A stretch of DNA of 64,000 nucleotides from Prostheceraeus crozeri (GCA_907163375.1 CAJQUW010015601.1:62001-126000); one strand, 5' to 3'. Numbered from the stretch's first letter, positions 47,128 through 59,048 are shown. The notes: generated by a model not told the origin, from the sequence alone. Numbers and translations are program-made.

Positions 47128-48627
47128 GAGAAATCGGTTGGAGCTAGTGATGAAAATTTTCCGGAAAATTTTGAATCAAAATTTTCCATGGAAAATTTTG
47201 GAAAATATTGGAAAATTTTGAAAGTTCTAATTTTTTGTGATAGGCCATGCTTTGACCGCTTCCACAGCTGAGGCAGCTACACACCAATAGAATGGGTCTA
47301 TAAAACTGGTGAGTTTGATCATTATTTTGAATAAAACGATTTTGAAAAATGAAGAAATTTGAATTTTTGTGATATAATGTTTACGTTTTCTATCACAGCT
47401 GAGGCATAGACACATCAATAGAATTGTTCTAAAAATCTTGATTTCATCATATCATTTCGATTAAAATAATCGTAGCAATACGAATCCCGTCCGCGGATTT
47501 TCGAGCATTCCTTTGCCAGCAGTTGCTTGTGGCAATTTGTTGCCATTTTTAATATTATAACACAGACATCTTTTGGGACAACGTGAATTTTTTCCTTTAC
47601 ATAGGGGTATGATTTCAAGCATTGTGAAATATCTGGAGCAAAAATAATTTACTTTATTTGGGGTTTGTTTATGGCTTGAAAGTTAAGTTTTATTATGCAG
47701 CCTTGATTGCATTGGCAATGATACAAATTCTCCATGTGTTGATGAACATATGAAGCACAAGCACACAGTCCAACACAGCATTATACATGAGCGACCATAT
47801 ATTGGAAGATATATAAAGACTGTATAACTAGTGAGATATTTGGAAACTAAAGATATCTTTGATGATTAGAAGAATATCTATATGATAGCTTCTAACTTCT
47901 GGCGTTGTCCGATATCTTCGTGGAGAACAAACTGCACATTCCATTTCCAGCTGGTTCAGATAGTTCCCAATCGATTTCAGATCTACTTAAATGAATTTCA
48001 GACTTTTCCAGATGAATTGGAGATTCTCCAGTTGAATCTAAGATCCTTTCAAAGTTGATTTTCCGACAGATATCTGAAATTCAATTAGAGAAATCTGAAA
48101 TCCATTTAATGTCTGATATTCAGTTGGAAAGATCTGAAATAGACATGGAGGGTGCAGTTGGTTCCAAAAGTTGACATGCAGGGATGATAGAGAAGTTTTC
48201 GGTCTTTGAATATTACATAGTCTTTTCAAACGACTGCAACAAGTCTCCAAAACAATGGCAAAAACGTCAATCACCGAAAAATAAATTTCAAAATTTTCCA
48301 TTGGAAAATTTTCCGGAAAATTTTGAAAAAATTGGAAAATTTTCCATTTGCATCACTAGTTGGAGCCAGGGGAAAGAAAGCCTTTGTCTTTCTACTTTTG
48401 TTTTTTTAATTTTAGTAGTATTCGTCTGAGTACATTATTTATTTTAGCACTGTAGTTACACATCATCCACGCTATGATGTCATCGTCTGAGCGTCTGACA
48501 CCAACTGTGCAATGTCTTCATTATTCGCGTGAACATGTGCGCCGGAGGTCCACGAAATGCATCGTGTCTTTTTTAAGAACACGTGAGCCGAACACCTTGG
48601 TTTTTCCCTGGCTCCAACCGATTTCTC
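47128..48627. mobile_element. Small MITE (family Y) split by a hAT-type element
   Basis: The ends GAGAAATCGGTTGGAGC (47128) and GGCTCCAACCGATTTCTC (ending 48627) are exact inverse complements. The sequence just inside (CAGGGGAAA on the left, after the hAT insertion, against TTTTTCCCTG on the right) also pairs. Without the inserted element it is about 280 bp and non-coding. It sits inside family-X copy E. Confidence 0.75.
47145..48358. mobile_element. Non-autonomous hAT-type element, 8-bp target duplication
   Basis: Termini are TAGTGATG on the left and CATCACTA on the right, inside an exact 8-bp direct repeat GTTGGAGC (47137-47144 and 48359-48366). An 8-bp duplication with TIRs of the form YARNG is diagnostic of hAT elements. 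Subterminal regions on both sides are full of GGAAAATTTTCC-type palindromes. The 1.2-kb interior has no long ORF. It does contain two degenerate copies of a block with CACAGCTGAGGCA and ATCAATAGAAT (about 47255-47300 and 47395-47430). It must have been moved by a transposase encoded elsewhere. Confidence 0.9.
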
Positions 48628-49209
48628 TGGAAACTCGATTACCTGCTATACTGCTTTCATGCTGAGCCTAAAGAGAATATTCTTTAGCGTGATCATACCA
48701 CTGGTAGGGCAAAATAACATTCAAAGACAATGATTTCACTTAACTTTGAAAGATGTAAATGGGTCCACATCACTACTCAGATCCAAGAAATGAACCATAA
48801 ATTTAGTGAATCATAGAATCATATGCCGGTGAAAACTGAATTAAAAACTTGAAATTTCAGCCAAGAAAGCACGAATAAGATCGCGACTTTTTCATGAAGA
48901 CTTCCATTATAATACGAATCATGAAATTCCTTTGATAGTCAGCTTAATTTCCGCTTAGTTATGGTTCTTACTAGCAAATGTTCATTCCTTTTGATATCCA
49001 ACTTGTTTCAAACTACTTATAGGCCCCTATAGGGACGTCATCTCGGTAGAATATAAATTGACTTTATATGTAAATTTTGACTTTTTAAAAGCTGCTCAAA
49101 TAATTTTTGAACCACGGGAACGCAATCTCCGCAAAAAATTGAATCTTATCACACAAAAATTTTCACTGTGTACAGATACTTTTTTGACTCGACACCTATA
49201 TATCCCTAC
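48628..49209 (+). mobile_element. Family-X TIR element, copy E, right piece
   Basis: Resumes with GAAACTCGATTACCTGCT and runs through TTCCGCTTAGTTATGGTTCT, GATATCCAACTTGTTTCAAA and the 3' TIR region GACTCGACACCTATATATCC. The last 100 bp belong to the ~386-bp direct repeat described at 49109. Confidence 0.8.
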
Positions 49210-49495
49210 TCTTTGGCTGTTTCTTAAATTAGCAATTCGATGGGTGACATTCTCAGCCTGAAATATAAGAGCATTTTCATAAATTCATAAGAGAATTGCA
49301 GAGAAAAGTTTGTAAGAGTGTGATGATATCACAAACTATCTAGCCATAGAGTAAGTATATTAGGTAGAGTGGTAACTCCGCATTTAATAAATCCCCAATG
49401 TGTCATAATTTCATTAAATGAACTCGAGGTGAATATAGTTGGAACTGTTTCCAAATGTGAGATATGCATACCTACTTATGCAGTTTTGAAGAAAT
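49109..49495 (+). repeat. ~386-bp direct repeat, left copy, flanking the 11-kb unit
   Basis: Starts GAACCACGGGAACGCAATCT and ends CAGTTTTGAAGAAAT, immediately before the left terminus of the 11-kb unit. It contains the 3' end of family-X copy E, a linker of about 130 bp (GGCTGTTTCTTAAATTAGCA and on) and the first ~150 bp of another family-X copy (CATAGAGTAAGTATATTAGG). The right copy at 60574-60958 differs by about five substitutions and one 2-bp gap. Confidence 0.92.
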
Positions 49496-49672
49496 CCCTA
49501 TCAACCACAAAAGTCGCCCAGCGGTCGCCGCGACAGCCCTCGGCGTCGCCGAAGTCGCCGCCGCCCGGCGACTCCTGGTGGCGGTCGCCTCGACTGTATG
49601 TGGGCGACCGTTGCCCGGCGACCGCTGTCAGCAGTTGCCTCGAGTGTCAACGGCGACCTTCATCATATGTCT
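49496..49672. repeat. GC-rich left terminus with GGCGACCG/CGGTCGCC octamers
   Basis: The base composition jumps from AT-rich to strongly GC-rich exactly at CCCTATCAACC. CGGTCGCC occurs twice and GGCGACCG twice, along with near matches such as GGCGTCGCC and GGCGACTCC. Two overlapping plus-strand frames here (49369-49691) are composition artefacts. Confidence 0.8.
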
Positions 49673-50829
49673 GGTTTTAGCATTTAACTAGCCTCCATGA
49701 TGTCAGAAAGGCAATATTCCGGCTTCGCAAAACTGATAAATTGCAAAAATTTCGGCAATCAGCTTCAGAGTTTCTAATTAAGACTCAAATGTAGAATGCT
49801 TGTGGAAAAAGATGCTTCTGATGCAGAAATTCGAACGCATTTAATCAAACTAGATCGATGCATTTCCCGCGAGAAAATGAGTCGTGGGTCCCTCGTCAAA
49901 AAGTCTTGGGCCACATGAAAAAATTGGGACCAACAAATTTTTCGAAAATGGCTTATTTGGAAGTAAAAATGCATGATCATATCAATTTGTGACCGCTCTC
50001 ATCGAAAAATGACGTGAAATGTGATGCTTGAAGTCGAGGTTTGCCCCCCCCCCAATTTTCACGTTTATTTTTTTGACAGGGAGTGGTCGTGAGTCAGCCC
50101 TTAAATTCACACGAGCTAATTTTGAAATAGAACGACCCCAGAGTTGTCACACACATTGAGCAGCGAATTTGTTGTGATTTCTAAGAAAAACGTATCTCCA
50201 ATGTTAAATGGACTGGCCCGAAACTGTCATCGATCGGCTGTCTGGCACATCTAGGCAAGTTTTTCCTTGGAATAAATAACCTTAGCTCTCATTTCTCTCA
50301 GTGATTTTCGCTACATGATGATGATGCATTCAATCGTGAAATATTGCGTCAAACTGCAATGCTTCATATATATTTGCATGACGCATCGATGACAATGAAA
50401 AAAATTGCTCAAAATTCTTGACTTGACCGTGAACTTTATATCATTCTGACCATGATTCTGACTATGCCTGAATTTCACCGCTTGTCAATTTTTTGGTCAA
50501 TCAAGGTTGCAAGTTGTATTATTGTTCATTCATTAAATTGTGAATGAATGGAAGAATCCTCAATGAGTGTTGCATAATATCTCGGTCGCTTCAAGCCTGT
50601 GATACAGTGAGGGAGAGAATGGAGAGAGAGAATTCTATTAATAGAAGAGCGCTTTGTCCAGTCCAGCCTGATAGCAGATAACTTTCTCGTGCGCCTTCGA
50701 TAGCGCAGCGCAATCGGAAGATCACATTTCAACTCGAAGGGTGAAATAGAGGTCATCGCTTCATTTCACAAAAAGAAATAGCGCAGAATAATCTGGAAGT
50801 TTCATTCGTGTCTCTACACTGTTAGGCAA
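49673..50829. other. Interior of the 11-kb unit, no gene seen
   Basis: Mixed-composition sequence with a run of ten C near 50044. No frame carries a recognisable domain. Confidence 0.45.
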
Positions 50830-51080
50830 AATGGTCCGTATTACAGGTAGGAAAGGGTCCGTATTACGATGGTCCGAAATTATTTTGAGAAAAATTCTGT
50901 CACGTGTGTTATTTATTACTGATTAATGCTTGCATACCTGAAAAATTGCTAACAATAAAGTTTAAAGAAAAAAGCAAAGTTGATTTTATCCAATATTGCA
51001 TGAAATCTTTAGAGGGTCCGTATTCACAATATATGTGAAGGTCCGACATATGGTCTGCAATATTTCATAGGGTCCGTAGG
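50830..51080. repeat. Scattered GGTCCGTATT(A/C) repeats
   Basis: The string GGTCCGTATTAC occurs at about 50832 and 50857, GGTCCGTATTCAC near 51015, and GGTCCGA or GGTCCGTAGG three more times up to 51075. The motif is GC-richer than its AT-rich surroundings. It recurs irregularly, so it is not a simple tandem array. Confidence 0.55.
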
Positions 51081-52160
51081 CCACACTGGTTGACAAAATT
51101 GCGGAAAAATTGCAATATATATCCGATAATACAGAAATAGTGCAATTTATAATTTGATGATATAAAACTATTACGATTTATATATAAACTGAAAAATTGC
51201 AGTTTCTGAAAGTTATATATATTGCAATAAAATCATATGAAATGCAAATTATGAAAAGTATTGTAGAGGGCGCTCAAAGAGATCAGTGACTTAGAATATG
51301 GTTAGAATGTATGAATCAGATTGTCTGTAGGTGCGGTGACTTATTATTTTACGCCCGTATTATAAGACGCATAACATTTCGAGAGGCTCTTACTGACTTA
51401 AAATGACTGTATCACTCAACGTCTTTTGGAATTCATTGCAATGCAGTTGTAACATCTCAATGTCAGCTTAATGACGTAAGCAAGTTGACAATGAGTGACA
51501 TTCAGCGGGTGCTCCATCCATCCACTTCTTCAGCAATTAAGATTCATCAATTATTCTCCTATCACCCACCCCATCAATGTCTTCATTTCTCATTCACTTT
51601 CATTAACATTAGCATATGGAAAAGCAGAGCGTTGATTTGAGAATCACGTGCTCCATCTCAATCATCATTCGTTGATTTTAACTTGTAAAACTTTAACACT
51701 TCTGTACATGTGATTGATTTCACTGAGAAGAAAATGAATATATATATATTTGGTTTTGAGTTCTAGAGCAATGAAAAGTTATGCTTGAAGCGTAAATCAA
51801 GGATCTAGATATCATTTGTGGATTAAGGGACATTTGAAATGATCTTCAGATCAGAAAAGGAATGAAACATTCAACACAAGTGACAAACTTAATCATACGA
51901 AAGAGTCAGCGCTCCTTTTTAATTGGCTTAAATTTGATGATAGATCAATGAGAATACGCCGACTGCTTTCAATGGATAATGAAATTAGAATTTGCTATCT
52001 TCGACGAGTGAGAACTGCAAAACTTACGCTCCTGTTCTTTCAAATGAACTACACGTCTGTCGCATCGTCTTTTATGTGATTAGCCATTGAGCGAAATAGT
52101 ATGTGAATAAGACATAAATAATATTCAACGTTCGCATAAATTTAAACCATTGATAATTAT
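51081..52160. other. Interior of the 11-kb unit, no gene seen
   Basis: AT-rich, with short runs of ATATAT and TTGCAATATAT. No recognisable coding region or RNA gene. Confidence 0.45.
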
Positions 52161-52177
52161 TTATGTAACATATTTCT

Positions 52178-53005
52178 TTGGGTGCAGCCTTGCATAAGAA
52201 AACTGTTTGTAAAGCGCTAACTAAGGTGCAGCGATTGTTTGCCCTACGTATTTGCAAAGCATTTAGATCAAGTGGCACAGACGAAATTGTAAGCTTAGCC
52301 CAATTAACTCCAATTGTAGACCACCTTAAAATACTATACAATCATAAACTTAAACATGACAACAAATATCAAGCCTTTGAGGATCACATTTTAACCGACA
52401 GTATCACTTCTACTATTCAAAATGCAAAATACAGGCACTTTCATCAGACAAAATTCTCATTTCACTACAATTCATACAACCACTTTCCATCCAATATCCC
52501 ACACACTCTCACCCAAATCTTGACAGGACACGGACGACACAACAACTTTATACACAAACTTGACCCCAGTATTCCCCCTTTCTGTCAAAACAGCATTTGC
52601 TCAGAGCGTGAAACCGTATCCCACATTATATTTCGCTGCCCTAGCTACACACAGCACAGAAAACAACTGTCGCACGCAGCCAGATCAGAAGATATCCCAT
52701 TTGAACACATCGACCAGTTAATCAACAACAGAACAACACTCAACGCACTCATAACTTTCCTCGGCCACACCAAACTCAAACGATAAACAACCTACCCTTC
52801 GTGGACGTGAAGATGCCAGGACGGACCAACGAGGACCCAGGGCTTCGAGGCGATCCCGGAGCGACCATCGTCAGAAAGCTCGGAAGAAGAAGAAGGAAGA
52901 ATCATATTTGAACAATGAACAATGAAGTGTGCCCTTACTTATGTATCGATATTGTAACTTTCGTCTTCTTTTGTGAAGTTTAACGAAATATATATATATA
53001 TATTT
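52178..53005 (+). pseudogene. R1/LOA-like non-LTR retrotransposon 3' end
   Basis: The frame to 52786 (about 200 codons) gives LTKVQRLFALRICKAFRSSG, TDEIVSLAQLTPIVDHLKIL, then LTGHGRHNNFIHKLDPSIPP, FCQNSICSERETVSHIIFRC and PSYTQHRKQL. The order (KvQR.fal.i..af....sl..L....P, then LTGHG...Y......P.C..C...E...H.....CP....R) is the C-terminal half of R1/LOA/Jockey-type LINE proteins, with their terminal CCHC knuckle. The frame is open, so the insertion is fairly young, but the RT palm and endonuclease are absent (5' truncation). A GC-richer 3' UTR follows and the element ends in a TA microsatellite (about 52990-53004), a common LINE tail. Confidence 0.8.
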
Positions 53006-53992
53006 CTTTGAATACCCCGGAATACCCTTGAATTATGAGAATGTTATGTTGTACCTTTAGATTGTAGAATTATGGTTAATAATTATTTTTGAATTGAGAC
53101 TCGAAACAGTAAGAGTCGCATTTTGATAACCTGTATTATTCATATTATAAATTGCATTGGATAGGTAAGAATATGTTTAGGGAGGAGAAAAGTGAAGACC
53201 TCGTGGCCTCGACATGTCGCTCGCCATGTCCATCAAAATCAAAACTCGAGTTCGGTAGACGAGAGTTATTAGAAAGTTATCTTGAAGGTTTATTCGACTC
53301 ACGCACGGCGAAAAGAAGTTAAAAACTGTATTCCTTAGCATTCATTTCCTATTACACATAGGGAAGAATAGGCAATCTCAGCGAATCAACTACGTACCGG
53401 CGTACCACCCATGCTCGAGGGATGTAACTTTCCCAGGGCCTATCACATATGTAATTATGTCTACCTTTATGTTTCACTCAACATCAGTTGGACGAATCAG
53501 TAAACGAGTCTACGAGAAGTTAGGTACCTGTATTTTCTCTAGAAGGTATACCTAACTTGATACGCTCTACATGTAAGCCTAGATGCTTCGTAAAAAAGCG
53601 GGTTTGTTCTTGGAGCTACTATTTATACAGAAATTATTTACTAGCTTGTTTAGGTTTTTAAAACGTACTTTGAATATGTAGGCCTACTGAAATGCTGCAT
53701 TTGTGCCTATCACATGTAAAAGCCTACGACAAGAGGAAAAAATTATAAGATACCTAAGGCTTTCAGCTTAGTCCATTACATCCCGCATACAGGTTAACTT
53801 GAATTATGTAAACTACCCAAATAACCCTAAACCATTCGCAATTATCGTGTCTCCCACACATTTTTCTACTGTGCTTATAGTAGGGCTATTAGGCTATCTT
53901 ACAATTCGATCCCTTGTAGCTACTTGGGCTACCCGGTATTATGAAATAAGAGTTAGAACTTAAATGACAATACAAAAATAGGAGGATACAAA
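53006..53992. other. Interior of the 11-kb unit, no gene seen
   Basis: Mixed-composition sequence without recognised frames or repeats, leading into the satellite. Confidence 0.45.
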
Positions 53993-54834
53993 TGAGTTAC
54001 TCTGCACGTTGTCCACGATGTCGAAGACCAGATTATCACAAGAATTGTGCACTATTTTTATCATTTCACAATTTCGCTAAGTGAAAGAGACACGTTTTTA
54101 TGGCAAATTCCGTTCTGGTCACTAATTCAGGCAAAAGCACTTTCTTGGAGGACCTCCCCAGACTTGCTTAACATGATTCGGATGTCAAATGAGTTACTCT
54201 GCACGTTGTCCACTATGTCGAAGGCCAGATTATCACAAGAATTGTGCACTATTTCTATCATTTCACAATTTCGCTAAGTGAAAGAGACACGTTTTTATGG
54301 CAAATTCCGTTCTGGTCACTAATTCAAGCAAAAGCACTTTCTTGGAGGACCTCCCCAGACTTGCTTAACATGATTCGGATGTCAAATGAGTTACTCTGCA
54401 CGTTGTCCACGATGTCGAAGACCAGATTATCACAAGAATTGTGCACTATTTCTATCATTTCACAATTTCGCTAAGTGAAAGAGACACGTTTTTATGGCAA
54501 ATTCCGTTCTGGTCACTAATTCACGCAAAAGCACTTTCTTGGAGGACCTCCCCAGACTTGCTTAATATGATTCGGATGTCAAATGAGTTACTCTGCACGT
54601 TGTCCACGATGTCGAAGACCAGATTATCACAAGAATTGTGCACTATTTCTATCATTTCACAATTTCGCTAAGTGAAAGAGACACGTTTTTATGGCAAATT
54701 CCGTTCTGGTCACTAATTCAAGCAAAAGCACTTTCTTGGAGGACCTCCCCAGACTTGCTTAACATGATTCGGATGTCAAATGAGTTACTCTGCACGTTGT
54801 CCACGATGTCGAAGACCAGATTATCATAAGAATG
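53993..54834 (+). repeat. 197-bp tandem satellite, about 4.3 copies
   Basis: TGAGTTACTCTGCACGTTGT recurs at 53993, 54190, 54387, 54584 and 54781, exactly 197 bp apart. Copies differ by one to three bases, so the array is recently expanded or homogenised. Each unit includes TTTCACAATTTCGCTAAGTG, GAGACACGTTTTTATGGCAA and GGAGGACCTCCCC, the last with a palindrome GGAGG/CCTCC. A 76-codon frame repeats in every unit, but as 197 is not divisible by three it stops each time. It is not a protein repeat. Confidence 0.97.
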
Positions 54835-55260
54835 TGTCATGTTGACCAATAATTATATGCTAACACATGTTTGTAAATGTGTAAAAGACGTGATGAGATG
54901 TCCAGACCTTACAGACATTGAATGCATGACGCAAATATGCTTGCAAATGCTTAGACGAGAGCCTGTTGACGTTATAATTGAGTAAATACGATGTCAGTAG
55001 CATTGAAAATTATCGCTCCTGCTGTAGACAAAGAAGAATAAATGAGAGAAAATGTGTGCGTGTGCAGTAGGCATAATATATGAAAATTTTGAAATTTGCG
55101 ATAGGCTATCCGTTCGTACAGTATCAATGTCATCCACAAATTTTTTTTGATAATCGATGATGGTTATGATCAAACTATTTACTAGTACATTTCGAGTGTA
55201 GTCCCCCCTGAAATCCCCTGAATTCCCTGAAATAATTTCCCAATTTATTTGTTGAATTGA

Positions 55261-55355
55261 ATGGTCTTCGAATGTTGCATAAACGGTTGCAGATATAGAA
55301 CCGTAAAGGAAACTAATTTATTTAATCATTTCGGACTTCATCCATCGAACAAAAA
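55261..55355 (+). CDS. Candidate first exon of a gene in the 11-kb unit (Cys-rich, THAP-like start)
   Basis: From ATG at 55261 the frame reads MVFECCINGCRYRTVKETN, then LFNHFGLHPSNK, with a donor AAAAA|GTGAGT at 55356. The opening M-V-x-x-C-x3-x-C, basic residues and LFxHF loosely recall the start of a THAP zinc-binding domain (C2CH, found in P-element-type and other transposases and in their host descendants). The conserved Trp and the later C-x2-H are not found in the next exon, so the family call is weak. With exon 2 below it joins in frame (95 + 91 = 186 bases). Confidence 0.35.
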
Positions 55356-55805
55356 GTGAGTCAAATAGCTCACGTTCAACATCTTACCATTTTCCTTATG
55401 TTAATTAATGTGTGGGTACCCCAAAAATTGACCTAGCTATTTTAAGGACAGCAGGTCTCCTCATATCCGGTTATATAATAAAGTAATTAGAAAGAAGTAA
55501 GTTAATTTCGCGTTGAAATTACGACTCCTGTCTGACCCGTGTGTTTTTCATTGCTTTCATTCTATATGATCAAGCTGTTAGCCGAAACCTCGCGATCGGA
55601 AAAAATCTGTGTACTGTGTATTTCGGAAATTAACTTGATAAAAGCCATATGTGCAAAAAGTTTGAATAAGGTTAATAAAGTAATTGTCAGCATTTGCGTA
55701 AAAGGAAGCTGTGCTTAGTCAGAATATTCAAGATGAGCTAAATTGTGATAGTGGTTCATATAAAGTTCATATAAATAAACGAATTTTTCTTTTTATTCCC
55801 GATAG

Positions 55806-55896
55806 GTATTTGGATTCAACGCAGTTATCCTTCATTTGCGAAGCAATCTCTGATGAACATCCCGTCTTAACAGACAATAATAATGAAGATGCAAAG
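55806..55896 (+). CDS. Candidate exon 2 of the same gene
   Basis: Acceptor TTTTTATTCCCGATAG and donor AAAG|GTAAGC bracket 91 bases. In the phase left by the previous exon (2), it reads KYLDSTQLSFICEAISDEHP, then VLTDNNNEDAK without a stop, ending in phase 0. The splice sites are good. The peptide is unfamiliar. Confidence 0.35.
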
Positions 55897-56551
55897 GTAA
55901 GCTTCATTTCAGACATCCATCCATCTATGAGAATTTTCCGCCTAATGCTTACAAGCATTACAATAAGCTTACAAGATTGATCCGTAGTCATTTAAATATA
56001 CTTAATTTTCGAATTAATGGCCCTTGAAACAAAGAAATATCTGACTTCATGTCTAAATGCAGATCATTCAGTTGCTGTCCACGCCTACATTTTGAGTTTT
56101 AATAACCAAGTGATCTACGTTTCAAGTGCAATGCTAAAATTAGATACGTCAATACGGGGATTATGAATCTGTGCTTATGTCATACTTGCAGACTTAAATT
56201 TGTATGGTGGATTCATAACTTAGATTATCTTGACGAAAAATTAAAAAATTGTCCTGATCCCACATTGGGAAAAATGGATAATTCTCATACGTGCATCGAT
56301 CACTCATGAATGCAAATTATGAATTACAGAAGTTTTGGAGAATCTGACTCATACGGCGCCTGAAAGAATTTGGGGCGTCTTTGGCCCCAAATGAGAAATT
56401 GTTATTTATGCGACAAAAATTTGGAAGGAAACGGAAAGCAAGTATAGATGAGTTCCATAACGCAGTGCAAGTCAACGTTAATAAGTGGTAAGCCGCCTAT
56501 TTATTGTTTACAGTATACAATGATAAACGGTGTCCTATTTCTGTTATCCAG

Positions 56552-56689
56552 CATGTCATCAACCACAGATCTTCCTGAAACTGAATCAATGGAAACGGAC
56601 ACTGATAAAGAGAGCGACGTGGAAAGTCTATCGACCAGTTATTGCCCCAGATTCAAAGATTATTCCATAAGCCGTGATGCTGATCGGGT
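56552..56689 (+). CDS. Candidate exon, acidic peptide
   Basis: Acceptor CTGTTATCCAG and donor GATCGG|GTAAGT are both strong. The open frame reads MSSTTDLPETESMETDTDKE, then SDVESLSTSYCPRFKDYSIS and RDADR. Its phase does not fit directly onto the exon at 55806, so either another exon lies between, or this is a first coding exon of its own. An acidic Ser/Thr-rich peptide with no family recognised. Confidence 0.35.
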
Positions 56690-58580
56690 AAGTATACTTC
56701 CTCGTTTTATGACAATTGTATTGGTAATTGAAGTGTGAAGTAAATCAGACCTATTAAATTAATTAACCTATTAACCCTTAGCTTTTATCATGTCTCCTTG
56801 GATACCTCTTGCAACCTTGTATATAGAGCACCTGTAATTTAAGTAAATTACGTTATTCAATTTAAGACAATTCAAAGCAGTGGCTACTTAAAAAGTTGAG
56901 TGAACCATGTGTAACCATACTGTGCTGCATTACAATGTACAAGTATACTTTTGGAGTTGTCTGACTGACACCTGTGGACATCGTATGTAAATTGATTGAT
57001 CTTATTAATGGATTATCAACCAAATTACAATATAGAAAATGCGAGGAATATCTTGAGCCGAAAATATTGATAGAACGGATTACTTATCAAACGAAATTCG
57101 TATCAGGTAAGTCGAATGAAGTGATGATAGATAAATTAAGTAATTAATAGCGGTTTACCTGCGCACTACACATTATACCAAGCACTGAATTGACTGAAAT
57201 ATTTCAACAGATAACTTTTGAATTAGATGTGATGTAAAAAGTGTTCCTCTGGTTATAAATATTTGACTATAGGTAAAGCAAGCCAATTTTTCACGACCAT
57301 TCAAATATAATCGTGCGGACAGAATGACATCGTTAACGAATCGCTTCGCATGAATACAGTAAATCCAGTCGAAGCTCGTTAATTCGGACACGGACAATTA
57401 AGACTTCGGTCAATTAAGATCATACGGCCGCGGCATTTTTTGTATATTTGGCGGCTTATATAAGTTGCTTTTGAATTCAGACTTTCAATAATTATGAGAT
57501 AGTAAACCTGGTATTTATACTCTTAATTATCGAGCTTTGACTGCAAGATACTTTGCACAGCGTTGGCTCTAATTGATGGTTCGCTGCAATGAGATAAAGT
57601 CAATTCTGGTAACGTGACATTAGACGGGCGTGAATTAGACGGACATTAGACATGAGGGGTAAACATTTTCGAGTAAGCTGCAACGTTTAAAATATTTCAT
57701 TTAACCAACCTCATTCCCACAGAGATTTCACTAAGTTATCTCATTTTTACATGTTACCACTACATTTATGAATCATCGCGATAGGCGTACCTCTGTATAG
57801 CTGAACATAGACGAAGCTATAGCTGAATTTTCTTAAATTCGCGTGCTTTACGTGTTCAACTTCATCGGCAAATTAGTCTTAATTATTTTTAGTAAGCTTA
57901 ATGAGTCTCATTCGAACTTCTTTCTCTTTGAAAGAAGATTTTAATGTTTTACAAAAAATATTTTGCAATTTTCAGGGATATCTGTGTAATTGATGAGTCG
58001 ATAGCTTGTCAATATAGATTAATTGATATTGTTGCTTGAAGCAAATGATTTCGTCAGATCGAGAAAGCCTGTCTTAAGTCGATTGGAATTAAAGCGTCTA
58101 TGCCGGTTTATAAAAAGTGTCTAATCTTCGGAAGTACTTCATCCAGGCTCGTGAATATCCCATTCCTTGAACTGCGAATATAAAAGGGCCATATACTAAC
58201 ACAGAGTGCCACACTATTAGGTTTAATCGTTTTGAATCTGTTCAAGTTTTATGTGCGAATGTGTAGCCTTCAGAATGCAAATTTAAACAGATATAAATAA
58301 TGAGAGCTATGCACAGTTAATTGGATTTTTCAATCGTGGCAGAAATCTTCAAAATTCTTGTTTCACATATCTTATCGGCTACAACGGCTAGAATTTTAGC
58401 TGAGCTGATATTTTCTATCTGGAGCCTCGTCTAGCCGTAAACCGTTCGCTCGCCTTTGGCCATGTCTAGTCACAATTTCTTCTGTGGCCATGTCATCAAT
58501 TCTATTAGATAGATCTCAGAAGAAATAGAAGAGCTGTATTAAACTTTTTGCATGTTAATATTTTCTAACAAATAATCTGA
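56690..58580. other. Presumed intron(s), interior of the 11-kb unit
   Basis: AT-rich with no convincing exon. Short frames only. Confidence 0.35.
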
Positions 58581-58583
58581 TAG

Positions 58584-58823
58584 TTGTTTCAAGATGCGAG
58601 CGCTGCAATTGATCACAGTCCAGAGAATGAATTTATTTCCGGTTGCGTATCAATCTTCATAACATATTCTATCACCAGGAAATTGAAGAAATTACCGGGT
58701 GATTTTCGAAAATATTGGATGAGTTGTTTCAGACCTCCAATTCTATCTGATAAACTGATAAACTTCACAGCCTATAGTGATGTTTTTTATTCCTATCCTG
58801 CAGGAGCGCATGATATTGACTAA
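58584..58823 (+). CDS. Candidate exon, unknown protein
   Basis: An open frame to TAA at about 58821 reads QDASAAIDHSPENEFISGCV, then SIFITYSITRKLKKLPGDF and RKYWMSCFRPPILSD. Acceptors are possible at the TAG just before 58584 or at TTTCAAG. The first fits phase 0 after the exon ending at 56689. A donor-like CCTGCAG|GAGCGC is poor. No family recognised. Included because it is the only long open frame between flanking exons with good splice sites. Confidence 0.25.
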   Translation: MFQDASAAIDHSPENEFISGCVSIFITYSITRKLKKLPGDFRKYWMSCFRPPILSDKLINFTAYSDVFYSYPAGAHDID

Positions 58824-59048
58824 TTCTTTTAAGAGACCGGTCCACTTATTCCTTGACTTACGACTGTCATTCAACGGTTTCGTTGCATGAATAGAGAGAA
58901 AGATGAGTCGCGCAAATCTGAGCCAGAGCACCGAAATGGCATTTCGCTCACTCACTAGCTCGCTATAACGTTCAGAATTTGGCAGTGACTGCTTTCTGTC
59001 TGGTTATTGAAATTGGTCGTAATTCCTGTGGCTCAGCAGATAGAGCCG

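Noticed and set aside
49369..49691. Two plus-strand frames of 75-103 codons over the GC-rich terminus
   Set aside because: They run from AT-rich family-X DNA into GC-rich repeats and reflect lack of stops in GC-rich DNA. The right terminus gives a similar artefact at 60231-60617.
53993..54834. CRISPR-like or protein-repeat reading of the 197-bp array
   Set aside because: The whole 197-bp unit is repeated without unique spacers, the sequence is from an animal, and the period is not a multiple of three. It is a satellite.
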